Origin: Elusimicrobiota bacterium
GTDB taxonomy: Bacteria; CG03; SLGR01; JAFGSA01
NCBI GenBank assembly: GCA_016934855.1
Contig: JAFGSA010000053.1
Span: 20,128 to 84,127 of the forward strand
Direction: 5' to 3'
Length of the DNA: 64,000 nucleotides
The notes beneath the pieces are model-generated. The model was not told the DNA's origin, ran no database searches, and worked only from the letters and a program-made list of their open reading frames with translations. Position numbers and translations under genes: made by a program. This document shows positions 28,201 to 36,429 of the stretch, piece after piece; within the stretch, counting starts at the first letter, position 1; each line of letters starts with the position of its first letter.

Positions 28201-29098
28201 AAGAAATGCGAAAATAGTATCGGTTAAGAGACGCCATCCCGGATTCGATAAGATAGACCTGGATATAGAAATACCGGCGAATGACCAGCTGTATATCAAT
28301 AATAACCTGGGAAAGCTCAGGCTCAGTTCGGAGCTGAGGATCATAGGGACAATATCAAGCCCGAACCTCCTGGGGTCTGTGAGAATAATAGAAGGCAGCG
28401 TGTATTATCTTGACAGGACGTTCGCAATCGAAAAGGGCGAAATGACGTGCAGTGACCTCGGCAGGATCAACCCCTATTTTGACATCAGTGCAAACACATC
28501 GGTGCGGAGCTACAGGCAGGAAACCGATATGCCCTACAGGGTGAAACTGGTTCTTACGGGATACCCGTCGTCCCTGCAGGTATCTCTTACTTCTGACCCG
28601 CCTCTGAGCGAGCCTGATATAGTATCTCTTATAACATTAGGCGCGCCCGGATCGCAGCTCGCGGGAAATACGCAGGGGGATACAAACGAAAGTGCCGCGG
28701 AACTTATTTCTCAGAGACTCGGATCGCTGTCGTCAAGAAGAGTATCCGGCTACATATCCGCGAATGTCGGCAATATGCTCAGCCTGGACAGTATCGATAT
28801 AGAAGGTAACATTTTTAAGGCCGGAAGCGAACAGGGGCCCGCTATCCGGGCGACAAAGAAGATGACCAGGACAATAGCCCTTTCTTATATCAACAGTCTG
28901 AACGGGGCTCCGGGCGCTATGGAAGCCAGGAGAAGCACCGGAAGTACCGAAGTGATATACGAGACAGGGATCGGACATACGAACGAGCAGAAGATCACGA
29001 TGGGATACAAACTCTCACGTTATTTCATGATTCAGAGCCACGCCGACCAGAGAGGGGCTTCGGGAATATCCCTTAAGTACACGCTATGGAAAGAGTGA
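25220..29098 (+). CDS. tamB: TamB-like translocation/assembly protein (second copy)
   Basis: 1,292 residues from a GTG preceded by AGGAGA. An N-terminal hydrophobic segment (about residues 20-36) gives the inner-membrane anchor. A long repetitive beta-strand region follows, then the conserved TamB C-terminal domain in the last ~330 residues (NLLGSVRIIEGSVYYLDR, YPSSLQVSLTSDPPLS). The end (HADQRGASGISLKYTLW) is a strand likely to dock into TamA. The start of the tamA-like gene overlaps by 13 bases, so the pair is one transcription unit. The gene is A/T-richer than the tamB at the left edge, and the two are clearly different paralogues. Confidence 0.88.
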   Translation: MFIEKRIDKKRSISRILPYLRKSGMILIVMLLPAYLSAEDKNSLPMEIIKRHLLRKYGLVAEYSDIKYSFPNTVTAGQVTIKDPAGIVLARFNEMVSDVQVKGIAVKNISFSRISMKDIYLYAEKDRSGKITIPFFSYLKSDKGLKTAAVEEVKFIVQRFIAEKAMISIKDANGTTDIAAERLKADTSGEQKPAVVNVKVSQISIPSGKQRKITEIGMTAVFENRKVIVKNIGFRLDDTAYFTGKAEYVHETKMASAEINVSVFGGNMKGALIYALNEKSLVSSKMDLQGISLAELKKNTGMVRGIADGIIGGTAEFSGKPGVVSTWKVDAVLNVEKAIYGNTGLPGLKFEAKINGGRLEASLTQGVSSVGLKGMLKSADEIDLIFNADFPEIEDMARIMGVSSLSGNIIGQGYIRGSVKDPYVSCDMSGSSVKYSGLAVRAGRLLFTYSDSEIYLDSLELSGQTDLAGITYKTSSGGHPKGMLSYSLSLSGPYKYPSGYFKIEVIDPALDSIRLEKIRIEGQVKNRTISIRKSHIEGYGARCGIKGELHYEDKTGNLKLLVRRSILAGQRGEKILSADISFISGEEMFEITVDDAELNVSGLDIVSDRFKDINGKAVIRGKFGMHNGAPVIETEIKTGKLRAEDLLVDDLYVKCLFREGILHLEEVILSRGSDRIDINAEFAVDIKSGKPVVLSGEIPSRLYVKGDVDLSSVGRLIASDFNMEGKVQADLRICGTMCEAESEGYLKIEDGHFSRTDAVSAIEDAEIDITIKDRTVTLKNACFSIAGHDVRMTGNTEYANMNEFNFTFKTFINGKESLTGEGRVSGERLDMEIRSSDTDLSIFKPFFGSLKELGGNAGGQLKISGTAGHPELSGNISIKGIVMADEDDIIDVGNGEIEIYFNDYYLTIGKVSAILNDGRMQITGRAGIKDKKVVDTEIRLHFEENRLDIPGVVRCRLKTADMDVAQADGRFLISGIIDAGEVKYTGNISIDDLIRNAKIVSVKRRHPGFDKIDLDIEIPANDQLYINNNLGKLRLSSELRIIGTISSPNLLGSVRIIEGSVYYLDRTFAIEKGEMTCSDLGRINPYFDISANTSVRSYRQETDMPYRVKLVLTGYPSSLQVSLTSDPPLSEPDIVSLITLGAPGSQLAGNTQGDTNESAAELISQRLGSLSSRRVSGYISANVGNMLSLDSIDIEGNIFKAGSEQGPAIRATKKMTRTIALSYINSLNGAPGAMEARRSTGSTEVIYETGIGHTNEQKITMGYKLSRYFMIQSHADQRGASGISLKYTLWKE

Positions 29099-30876
29099 TA
29101 TACAGGGTATTTCTTTTCATGCTTCTTATGGCTTTCATCGTACCGGTACATTCGGAAGCAAGAGTGAAGAAGGTAAAAGTCAAGATATCCGATGTGGAAT
29201 TCAGGGGCAACAGGGCTTATACCGACCGCAAGCTCTGCCAGATCATAATATCGAGAAAATCCTCATTATTAAAAAGAAGGTGGTTTTACGAAAAGAATGC
29301 AGAAGAAGACAGGGAAAGGCTGGCTGGTTTCTATTCCGGCAACGGATACCTTGATGTGCAGGTATATTACAGGAAGAAAGAGAGAATTAAGAAGAACGGG
29401 AAAAAATACGCAAGGATAGAATTCGAGATCAGGGAAGGTCCGCTGTATAATACCGGTGATCTGATAATAAGCGGGAATGAGCATTTCGATGAAAAAAGAC
29501 TCAGGGCTTTATGCATAATAATGCCTGAAAAACCCTTTATGAAGAGATCCCTTACGGCCGCCGTAGCGTCCATCATCGGCTTATATGCAGAGAACGGATA
29601 TATCGAAGCTGATATAAAGACCGATCTTGATGTAGACCCGGTAAACAATACAGTAAACATATATATCGATATAAATGAGCATACCAGGTTTCTGTACGGG
29701 AAGACCGGCATCCAGGGAATGGTCAAAACGCATCCCCGGGTAATAAAAAGGGACATAACCTGGAAGGAAGGAGATATAATCAATTCTTCGGAGCTTATAA
29801 GGGTAAAAGAGAATATATACATGACCGGGCTGTTTGATAATGTAAGGATAAGCCCGGTCGATCCGCATGACGGAGCGTATAATGTTAAAGATATGGATAT
29901 TACCGTCCTGGAAAAATTGTCTGTTGAGTTCGGTTTATCTATAGGTTACGATACAATTGAGGAATTCTGGCAGCAGGCTGAGATATATAACCGTAATTTC
30001 AGGGGGAGCGGCATTAAGTACGGAATATTAGCAAAAAGAAGCGAAATAAGAAGGCGCGCCGAACTTTCTATGACAGAACACAGATTATGGGGAAGCCGAT
30101 GGCGAGGCGATATGAATATTTTCAGCGGCATATCTTTCGAGCCCGGATACACTTTGCGCGGCAATGGCGGCAAAGTCATAATCGGCCGCGATTTTAACGG
30201 GGTTCTCAGTCTCATTTTCTCCTATAGAGCCGAGAATGATAAATACTCGGACCTCAAAATAATATTCAATGAGGTCACGGAGTCGTGGCGGAATGATTTC
30301 AGCGCGAGTACGATATACGACACTCGCGATGACTTATTTAATACGCTGCAAGGGATTTATCTCGAACAAACGAACGAATACAGCATTACTGAGAGAGACG
30401 TAATGACGATGATATTCAGGGCCAGGAAGTATATTCCTGTATCGGGAAGGATTTCGCTTGCAACTGCGGGTGACCTGTCTTTTATCATATCGGAAGCGGG
30501 TATTGAAGACATAAATCCGGGACAGAGACTCTATGCGGGCGGGCCTAATTCGGTAAGGGGCTTTAAATACAATATGATCGGTCCGGCAAGCGAAGAGGGA
30601 GCTCCTCTCGGCGGAAAAGTGAGATTTGTATGGAATATAGCCGAGTTCAGGTTGATGTTCACGAAATATGCCGGCGTTGCTGTCTTTTACGACATGGGAA
30701 ATATCTGGGAAGACTATAAAAAGGTGAATCTATTGAGTCTCCGCTCTTCGCCGGGAGCAGGCGTTCGTATCGTGACGCCTCTGGGTGTTTTCAGGCTGGA
30801 ATATGCTGTTAATACAAATCCGGAAAAGAAGGAGGAGAAAGATGTGATGTATTTCGGAGCAGGTCTTGCTTTTTGA
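29086..30876 (+). CDS. tamA: TamA/BamA-type Omp85 outer-membrane barrel protein
   Basis: 596 residues. A signal peptide (about 1-24, ending VHSEA) is followed by POTRA domains (KISDVEFRGNRAYTDRKL, then FEIREGPLYNTGDLIISGN, and a third near 195-270). A barrel domain then runs to the C-terminus with the Omp85 signature region AGGPNSVRGFKYN near residue 485 and a terminal Phe (FGAGLAF). The length matches TamA (577 aa in E. coli) rather than BamA (about 800 aa), and it overlaps tamB. Family knowledge: TamA-TamB spans the envelope and supports lipid and outer-membrane protein delivery. Gene order is tamB-tamA, opposite to E. coli. Confidence 0.88.
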   Translation: MERVIYRVFLFMLLMAFIVPVHSEARVKKVKVKISDVEFRGNRAYTDRKLCQIIISRKSSLLKRRWFYEKNAEEDRERLAGFYSGNGYLDVQVYYRKKERIKKNGKKYARIEFEIREGPLYNTGDLIISGNEHFDEKRLRALCIIMPEKPFMKRSLTAAVASIIGLYAENGYIEADIKTDLDVDPVNNTVNIYIDINEHTRFLYGKTGIQGMVKTHPRVIKRDITWKEGDIINSSELIRVKENIYMTGLFDNVRISPVDPHDGAYNVKDMDITVLEKLSVEFGLSIGYDTIEEFWQQAEIYNRNFRGSGIKYGILAKRSEIRRRAELSMTEHRLWGSRWRGDMNIFSGISFEPGYTLRGNGGKVIIGRDFNGVLSLIFSYRAENDKYSDLKIIFNEVTESWRNDFSASTIYDTRDDLFNTLQGIYLEQTNEYSITERDVMTMIFRARKYIPVSGRISLATAGDLSFIISEAGIEDINPGQRLYAGGPNSVRGFKYNMIGPASEEGAPLGGKVRFVWNIAEFRLMFTKYAGVAVFYDMGNIWEDYKKVNLLSLRSSPGAGVRIVTPLGVFRLEYAVNTNPEKKEEKDVMYFGAGLAF

Positions 30877-30992
30877 CCCGATCGTGCCGGATAAACCTGC
30901 TTATTAAGAGCGATTTTATTAATTCACCGGTATTTTATATAATTTTAAAAGAATATGCAGACTATACGATATTTAACGGAGGCTTATAGATA

Positions 30993-32054
30993 ATGACAAA
31001 ACTTATAAAAAAGATGTCGAGCAACGCCGGTATGCCGCCGGGAACGCTTATCTCGCGTCCCGGGGAATATCCGGGTCCTGTTAAAATAAATATCTTTGAC
31101 TTCACTGAAGATAAGTTCACCGAAAAGGACACGGGCAGTTCGGAAGACTTTTCCTCATACGGGAAGACGCGCACCGTTACCTGGATCAATGTGAACGGCA
31201 TACACGATGCCGGTCTGCTTGAAAAGATAGGGGAAGCCTTCGGGCTCCATCCTCTCTTGCTGGAAGACATCACCAATACCGAAAGCAGGCCGAAACTTGA
31301 CGCCTACGATGATTATATATTCATAATCCTGAAGATGCTGTACATGAAAAGCGAGTACGAGATAGAGTCCGAGCAGGTAAGTATAGTCCTTAAAGATAAT
31401 GTCGTGATATCATTCCAGGAAAAAGAAGGAGATGTCTTCGGCCCTGTAAGAGACAGGATAAGGAACGCAAAGGGAAAGATAAGGAAGATGGGGGCGGATT
31501 ACCTGGCCTATGCGCTGATAGATGCCATAGTAGACAATTATTTTGTGATTCCCGAGAGACTCGCGGACAATATAGAGGTTATAGAAGACATCCTCCTGGA
31601 AGATCCGAAACCTGAAATACTCCAGACTATGCATAAGCTCAGAAGAGACATGATATTCCTCAGAAAATCGGTATGGCCGCTGAGGGAGGTCGTTAACAGC
31701 CTCGTCAGAGGCGATTCCGGGCTTTTTAAGGATTCCACGGTAATATATTTACGGGATGTATATGACAATACGGTGCAGGTCATGGACGCACTGGAGACAT
31801 TCCGGGATGTCCTTTCGGGACTGATGGACATGTACATGACGGGCATGAGCAACAAGATGAACGAGGTCATGAAGACGCTTACAATTATAGCGACCATATT
31901 CATACCGCTTACTTTTATCGCCGGCATATACGGCATGAATTTCAGCTATATGCCCGAGCTCGGCTGGAAGTCGGGATATTTCTTCGTCCTGGGCATAATG
32001 GCTGTCATCGTTATAATAATGGTGGTGTATTTCAAGAAGAAGAAATGGATGTGA
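30993..32054 (+). CDS. corA: CorA family magnesium/cobalt channel
   Basis: 353 residues. A large N-terminal cytoplasmic domain precedes two C-terminal membrane helices. The selectivity motif GMN is at residues 314-316 (AGIYGMNF), followed by the acidic loop MPELGW and a basic tail (FKKKKWM). This is the canonical homopentameric Mg2+ channel. GGAGG lies before the ATG. Its closest downstream neighbour is pyruvate kinase, an Mg2+-dependent enzyme, only 22 bases away, so the two may be cotranscribed. Confidence 0.95.
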   Translation: MTKLIKKMSSNAGMPPGTLISRPGEYPGPVKINIFDFTEDKFTEKDTGSSEDFSSYGKTRTVTWINVNGIHDAGLLEKIGEAFGLHPLLLEDITNTESRPKLDAYDDYIFIILKMLYMKSEYEIESEQVSIVLKDNVVISFQEKEGDVFGPVRDRIRNAKGKIRKMGADYLAYALIDAIVDNYFVIPERLADNIEVIEDILLEDPKPEILQTMHKLRRDMIFLRKSVWPLREVVNSLVRGDSGLFKDSTVIYLRDVYDNTVQVMDALETFRDVLSGLMDMYMTGMSNKMNEVMKTLTIIATIFIPLTFIAGIYGMNFSYMPELGWKSGYFFVLGIMAVIVIIMVVYFKKKKWM

Positions 32055-32076
32055 GAGCCTGCCGGGGAAAGTAATT

Positions 32077-33150
32077 ATGAGTACAAGTACACAGATACTC
32101 GCGACTATAGGCCCTGCATCGATCGACAGGATAAGGCAGATGTATGAAAGCGGGCTTTCCGGGGTCAGGATAAACAGTTCGCACGGCGATATAAACCAGC
32201 ATTCGGTCATAATCGATAATACCAGAAAAATATCCGGGGATATTTTTATAGTATATGATATAAAAGGGCCGAAGATACGGGTCGGCGACCTGGCCGAACC
32301 GGTACTCCTCAAGGCCGGGATGGAGATACCTCTTGTTACCGTCGCGGGTATCCCGGAAAAAGTGTACCCTTCGCAGGAAGACGCGGGACATGGTATCCCG
32401 GTCACATACAGCAGGCTGCATGAATATGTCGCCCCGGGACAAAGACTTCTCATGGACGACGGGCACATAGGGCTCAGGGTGAAAAAAGTAGAAGGAAGGA
32501 ACATCGTCTGCGAGGTCATGTACGGCGGCCTGCTCCGTTCCAGAAAAGGAATAAACCATCCTGATACCGTGATCGATTTCCCGTATACATCAGAAGAAGA
32601 CGTGCCCCTGCTCGAATTTGCCGTAAAAAAAGGGGTGGACTATATCGCCGACAGTTTCTCCAGAAACGGCGCCGACGTAGAGGAGCTCAGGTCGAGATTG
32701 GCGGGTACCGGTATAAGGATAATCTCAAAAATAGAGAACCCTGAGGGAGTCCGGAATTTTGACGATATACTGGAAAAAACGGACGCCGTAATGATAGCCA
32801 GGGGAGACCTGGGGGTCGAGCTTGATCCATGGGAAGTGCCCGAGCTCCAGAAAGTGTTCACCGAGAAGTGCATGATCAGGGGCAAACCGGTGATAGTAGC
32901 GACGCAGATGCTCGAATCGATGATCGACGATCCCCGCCCTAAAAGGGCCGACGTGTCTGATATAGCCAACGCTATATACGACGGCGCAGACGTGCTTATG
33001 CTCTCGGGCGAGACATCTAACGGTAATTATCCCGTACTCTGTGTCGAGATGATGAGGAAAATTATCGATAAAACAGAGTCTACGCCGAGATACACAGGCA
33101 GGAAGAAGGTAATAAACGGTCTTTTACCCGGGAAAAATAAAAGCACGTAA
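32077..33150 (+). CDS. pyk: Pyruvate kinase lacking the C-terminal domain
   Basis: 357 residues; ordinary pyruvate kinases have about 470. The A and B domains are complete. R31 and N33 with SSHGD form the active-site entry, DIKGPKIR follows, then K218 in SKIENPEGV, MIARGDLGVE for metal/substrate binding, and the ATQMLESM and LSGETSNG segments. The protein ends shortly after the last barrel helix, so the C domain that usually binds allosteric effectors and builds the tetramer interface is absent. No continuation is visible in other frames downstream, so this is a natural short form rather than an obvious frameshift. It converts PEP and ADP to pyruvate and ATP. Confidence 0.88.
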   Translation: MSTSTQILATIGPASIDRIRQMYESGLSGVRINSSHGDINQHSVIIDNTRKISGDIFIVYDIKGPKIRVGDLAEPVLLKAGMEIPLVTVAGIPEKVYPSQEDAGHGIPVTYSRLHEYVAPGQRLLMDDGHIGLRVKKVEGRNIVCEVMYGGLLRSRKGINHPDTVIDFPYTSEEDVPLLEFAVKKGVDYIADSFSRNGADVEELRSRLAGTGIRIISKIENPEGVRNFDDILEKTDAVMIARGDLGVELDPWEVPELQKVFTEKCMIRGKPVIVATQMLESMIDDPRPKRADVSDIANAIYDGADVLMLSGETSNGNYPVLCVEMMRKIIDKTESTPRYTGRKKVINGLLPGKNKST

Positions 33151-33286
33151 AAAACCTGACAGACATATCATTCTCATCCCAGCAATATATTGCGTAATTT
33201 GACAGATAAATTATGGTATAATATAGCTACAGACCTTTTGATTCCCATTGACACATGAAAGGATGATGTAAGGGAGGTGAATATAT

Positions 33287-33481
33287 ATGCAGTATGGGCA
33301 GAAGACAAAGTGTCCGTTGTGTTCTTACGAGTTTATCCTTGAGGAAATATACGAAGAAGGCGACATGATCGTATGCGTAAATTGCGAAAAAAGACTTGTG
33401 GTAGAAAGCTTGAATCCGCCAAGGCTGGTTCCCGGAAAAGGAGAAAAGGCGAATAAAAAAGAAGAGCAGTTCGAAGATTAG
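33287..33481 (+). CDS. LysW-like small zinc-ribbon protein
   Basis: 64 residues behind a very strong ribosome site (GGGAGGTGA). Two CxxC knuckles, C9/C12 and C30/C33, form a zinc ribbon. The pattern CPLC...GDMIVCVNCEKRLVVESLNPPRL closely follows LysW, the amino-group carrier of the alternative lysine/arginine pathways. The C-terminal tail is acidic but ends QFED, not the EDWGE whose final Glu is modified in LysW. No lysX/lysZ-type genes lie in the window. It may be a LysW-derived carrier for another reaction or simply a zinc-ribbon protein. Confidence 0.78.
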   Translation: MQYGQKTKCPLCSYEFILEEIYEEGDMIVCVNCEKRLVVESLNPPRLVPGKGEKANKKEEQFED

Positions 33482-33543
33482 GTGATGTTTGGCGCCGGAC
33501 TTATATAATATTTTAATAATATTTAATATTAATATTATAAAGT

Positions 33544-33564
33544 GGCGATAATACGGCAATCGCC
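33544..33564 (+). repeat. Hairpin GGCGAT/ATCGCC
   Basis: A 6-bp perfect stem with a 9-base loop lies 63 bases after the zinc-ribbon stop. It follows an extremely AT-rich tract at 33500-33542. There is no U-run after it, so a terminator role is only possible. Confidence 0.3.
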
Positions 33565-33599
33565 GTTTGTGGACGATAAGTTGAAAAAAGAAGAAAAAT

Positions 33600-33616
33600 A
33601 TTCAATTATATTGAAT
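33600..33616 (+). promoter_or_regulatory. Palindrome before the DUF2934 gene
   Basis: ATTCAAT-TAT-ATTGAAT is a perfect 17-base palindrome ending 22 bases before the DUF2934 start. It could be an operator or an mRNA hairpin exposing the ribosome site. Confidence 0.35.
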
Positions 33617-33638
33617 TAAATTGGGAGGGATAAAACCA

Positions 33639-33899
33639 ATGAACAAGAAGAAGCAGACAGATAAAAAGAAAGTCGTTGAAACGAAGGAAGCAGTAAAGCC
33701 GAAAAAGACCGTTGCGGTCAAAAGTGTGACTGCAGTCGCAGATCAGCTCTCGGATGACGAAATAAGACTCAGGGCTTATTTCAAGTTCATCAGCAGGGGC
33801 GGGAACCACGGCGGCCATGAATATGACTGGCTTGAAGCGGAAAAGGAACTGAAAAAAGAAAAAACAGTAAGGAAGACGAATCCCAAGAAAAAGAAATAG
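33639..33899 (+). CDS. DUF2934 domain protein
   Basis: 86 residues from the ATG at 33639, which has GGGAGGG upstream. A TTG at 33621 is in frame but lies before that site. The N-terminal ~28 residues and the C-terminus are lysine-rich. Between them is the DUF2934 motif: IRLRAYFKFISRGG, then HEYDWLEAEKEL. The family is short, widespread and of unknown function. Its Trp/Glu core often occurs in proteins next to glycan-branching or glycogen genes, and here it leads directly into the glucan cluster. It may bind nucleic acid through the basic tails, but this is not shown by the sequence. Confidence 0.8.
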   Translation: MNKKKQTDKKKVVETKEAVKPKKTVAVKSVTAVADQLSDDEIRLRAYFKFISRGGNHGGHEYDWLEAEKELKKEKTVRKTNPKKKK

Positions 33900-33917
33900 T
33901 CATCCTTCACTTCCATC

Positions 33918-35225
33918 ATGATGATGCCTGATATAAAACTGACACCGAATAACACGGTGTTTATAGTCCTGTCATTCGAAGGCCCGGACGGGTACGCATT
34001 AAGCGGGGGTCTGGGAACAAGGGTGAGGGGGCTGACGCTTAACCTGGCGCGGCTGGGTTATACCACGCACCTTTTCTTCGTAGGGGACCCGAACCTGCCG
34101 GGGCTGGAGAAGAAACTGGGGGGGAAGCTCATAATACACAGGTGGTGCCAGTGGATAAGCAGGTATCACCCGAACGGAGTATATGACGGCGAAGACAACA
34201 AGGTAATGGATTTTAACGGCAGTGTGCCGTCATATATAACCGACGAAATAGTAAGGCCTGCCGCAGAAGAGAACAAGATCGTGGTCGTAATGGCCGAGGA
34301 ATGGCACACTGCCCAGACGATAATAAACGTCAGCAATCACCTTTTCTACAGGGGACTGAGGGACAGGGCCATACTTATGTGGAATGCCAACAATATATAT
34401 TCCTTTCACAGGATAAACTGGGGCGCGCTTAATTTCGTGAGCAATATCACCACCGTGAGCAAGTATATGAAGCACGAGATGTGGAAAGTCGGAGTGAACC
34501 CCACGGTGGTACCTAACGGCATACCCGACAATTTCTTCCACCAGTCGAGTTCGCTTAAATTCGAAAGAAAGCTGCACGAGGCAACAGGCTCCGACATAAT
34601 ACTGTTTAAGGTCGGAAGGTTCTCTCCTGACAAGAGATGGCATATGGCTATACGCGCAATGCCTATACTCAAGAAGAAGGGGCTGAAGACAGCAATGATA
34701 ATGAAAGGCGGAACCGAACCTTTCGGAGGCGAAGTATTTTATGAAATAAAGTACCTGGGGCTGACCGTTTCCGATATTCACCCGAAGGAAAATACGATAG
34801 AATCACTTGCCGAATCGATGATCGCGGCGCCTAAAGCGGACATATACAATATCGTTCCTTTCCTTTCGGAGAACATGCTCAAACCCATATACGCTGAATC
34901 CGACGCTGTGCTGGCTAACAGCGGACATGAACCTTTCGGGTTGGTCGGGCTGGAAGTCATGGCATGCGGCGGCATACCTTTCCTGGGTTCGACTGGAGAA
35001 GACTACGCTATCCCGTTCAAAAACTCGATAGTGCTGGAAACCGAAGACCCCAGGGAGATAGTATCATATATAGAGTTCCTTCATAGAAATCCCAGAAGGA
35101 ACCTGGAAATAAGGAAGACCGCGCGTTCAACCGCGAAGAACTATTCGTGGAAGAATGTAATTCAGAGTAATCTGATAGCGAGACTCGTACACATAAAGGA
35201 GCAGCAGAAAAAAGATGTCAAATAA
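33918..35225 (+). CDS. GT-B glycosyltransferase, glycogen-synthase-like
   Basis: 435 residues. The N-terminal Rossmann domain opens with a glycine-rich loop (SGGLGTRVRGL, residues ~30-40) like the KxGGL loop of GT4/GT5 enzymes. The C-terminal domain contains KVGRFSPDKRW and the EPFGLVGLEVMACGG motif, whose Glu residues bind the nucleotide-sugar ribose. It probably transfers glucose from a nucleotide sugar to an alpha-glucan. The substrate cannot be fixed: the classical GlgA Lys-x-Gly-Gly is replaced by Ser-Gly-Gly. It overlaps the GH57 gene downstream by 11 bases, a strong hint of a joint role in glucan metabolism. Confidence 0.82.
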   Translation: MMMPDIKLTPNNTVFIVLSFEGPDGYALSGGLGTRVRGLTLNLARLGYTTHLFFVGDPNLPGLEKKLGGKLIIHRWCQWISRYHPNGVYDGEDNKVMDFNGSVPSYITDEIVRPAAEENKIVVVMAEEWHTAQTIINVSNHLFYRGLRDRAILMWNANNIYSFHRINWGALNFVSNITTVSKYMKHEMWKVGVNPTVVPNGIPDNFFHQSSSLKFERKLHEATGSDIILFKVGRFSPDKRWHMAIRAMPILKKKGLKTAMIMKGGTEPFGGEVFYEIKYLGLTVSDIHPKENTIESLAESMIAAPKADIYNIVPFLSENMLKPIYAESDAVLANSGHEPFGLVGLEVMACGGIPFLGSTGEDYAIPFKNSIVLETEDPREIVSYIEFLHRNPRRNLEIRKTARSTAKNYSWKNVIQSNLIARLVHIKEQQKKDVK

Positions 35226-36429
35226 CCTGTCTATTTATACGATAATACACCAGCCGCAGAGAGTGAAACTCCCGGCGGCGGAGATACCGGCGACTGTAAA
35301 ACCTGCAAGTCTCAAAAAGTACATGTTCGACGACGAGATGAACAAATATTACCTGAATAAGATAGACAACGAATGCTATACCCCGGCGCTCGAACAGTTT
35401 ATAACGCTGCTCGATAAGGGATTCAAGATCTCTCTGGGGATATCGGTATCTTTCATCCAGCAGGCGGAATTATGGAATAAGCCGCTGATGCAGCTTTTAA
35501 AAAGATTTATAAGCCATCAGAACGTCGAGCTCGTGTGCGTAGAGCCCTATCACAGTTTTATCTTCTATATGGATATAGACCTTTTCATGAAGAGGATGAC
35601 ATGGGCCAAGGGCTATCTTGAAGAAAAGTTCGGCAAGAAGATAACGATGACCGATACTACCGAGATGTTCATGTCCAACGAAGTGTATTTCGCACTTCAG
35701 AAACTGGGTTTCGAAGGGGCTGTGATGGACGGCAGGGCCTGGGTCCTCCAGTGGCGTTCACCGACATATCTTTATCATCACAAAGACCAGCAGATGAAGC
35801 TTGTTGCCAGGCATCTCAACCTGAGCGATGATGTCGGATACAGGTTCTCCAACAAGTCCTGGCACGGGTATCCGCTCAAGGCGGACGATTATGCACACTG
35901 GATAAAAGAAGCCGGCGGCGACTTTGTTTTCCTGGGCTGGGATTTCGAGACATTCGGGGAGCATCATAAGAAAGATACCGGTATATTCGATTTTATAAGG
36001 CATCTGCCCGACGAGATAAAAAAGAGGAATGTGAACATGATGAATCCCGGCGAGATCGTCAGAAAATTCTCAAAAAAGAGCAATCCTCTTGAAGTTCCCG
36101 AATTCGGGTCTACCTGGGCAGGGTCGGGAGGAATGGAATTCTTCCTGGGGAACATGGCCCAGCAGGCTATATTCCGCCTGATGCATCATGTCGTGAATAA
36201 AGCAAAGCTTACAGGGAACAAGACACTGCTTGATATAGCCATAAAGCTGACTCAGTCGGATAACCTGCATCTGATACAATGGGCAGGCAGGTACGGCGAA
36301 GAAGCCGAGGTATCTGCATATTTTACGCCAAGGGAATGGTGGATGCTCGGGCCGGATAAACTGCTCATAGAGCAGCAGAGGGTTTATACGAATTTCCTGC
36401 GTTACATGGACAGGTACGTCAGGAAATAA
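35215..36429 (+). CDS. GH57 family alpha-glucan hydrolase/transferase
   Basis: 404 residues, close to the short GH57 alpha-amylase/branching type. The acid motif is clear: FLGWDFETFGEHH, near residues 242-254, with its Asp as the probable general acid. The nucleophile region is less standard: a Glu appears in TDTTEMFMSNEVYF where others have WLAEC. A WAGSGGMEFFLGN segment near the C-terminus resembles the maltodextrin-binding helical domain. It overlaps the glycosyltransferase upstream and converges with the next GH57 gene, overlapping it by 11 bases. Activity (hydrolysis or branch transfer) cannot be told. Confidence 0.82.
   Translation: MSNNLSIYTIIHQPQRVKLPAAEIPATVKPASLKKYMFDDEMNKYYLNKIDNECYTPALEQFITLLDKGFKISLGISVSFIQQAELWNKPLMQLLKRFISHQNVELVCVEPYHSFIFYMDIDLFMKRMTWAKGYLEEKFGKKITMTDTTEMFMSNEVYFALQKLGFEGAVMDGRAWVLQWRSPTYLYHHKDQQMKLVARHLNLSDDVGYRFSNKSWHGYPLKADDYAHWIKEAGGDFVFLGWDFETFGEHHKKDTGIFDFIRHLPDEIKKRNVNMMNPGEIVRKFSKKSNPLEVPEFGSTWAGSGGMEFFLGNMAQQAIFRLMHHVVNKAKLTGNKTLLDIAIKLTQSDNLHLIQWAGRYGEEAEVSAYFTPREWWMLGPDKLLIEQQRVYTNFLRYMDRYVRK

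Noticed and set aside
33199..33222. TTGACA followed by TATAAT before the LysW-like gene
   Set aside because: The spacing is only 12 bases (14 to an alternative TAATAT), too short for a normal sigma70 promoter.
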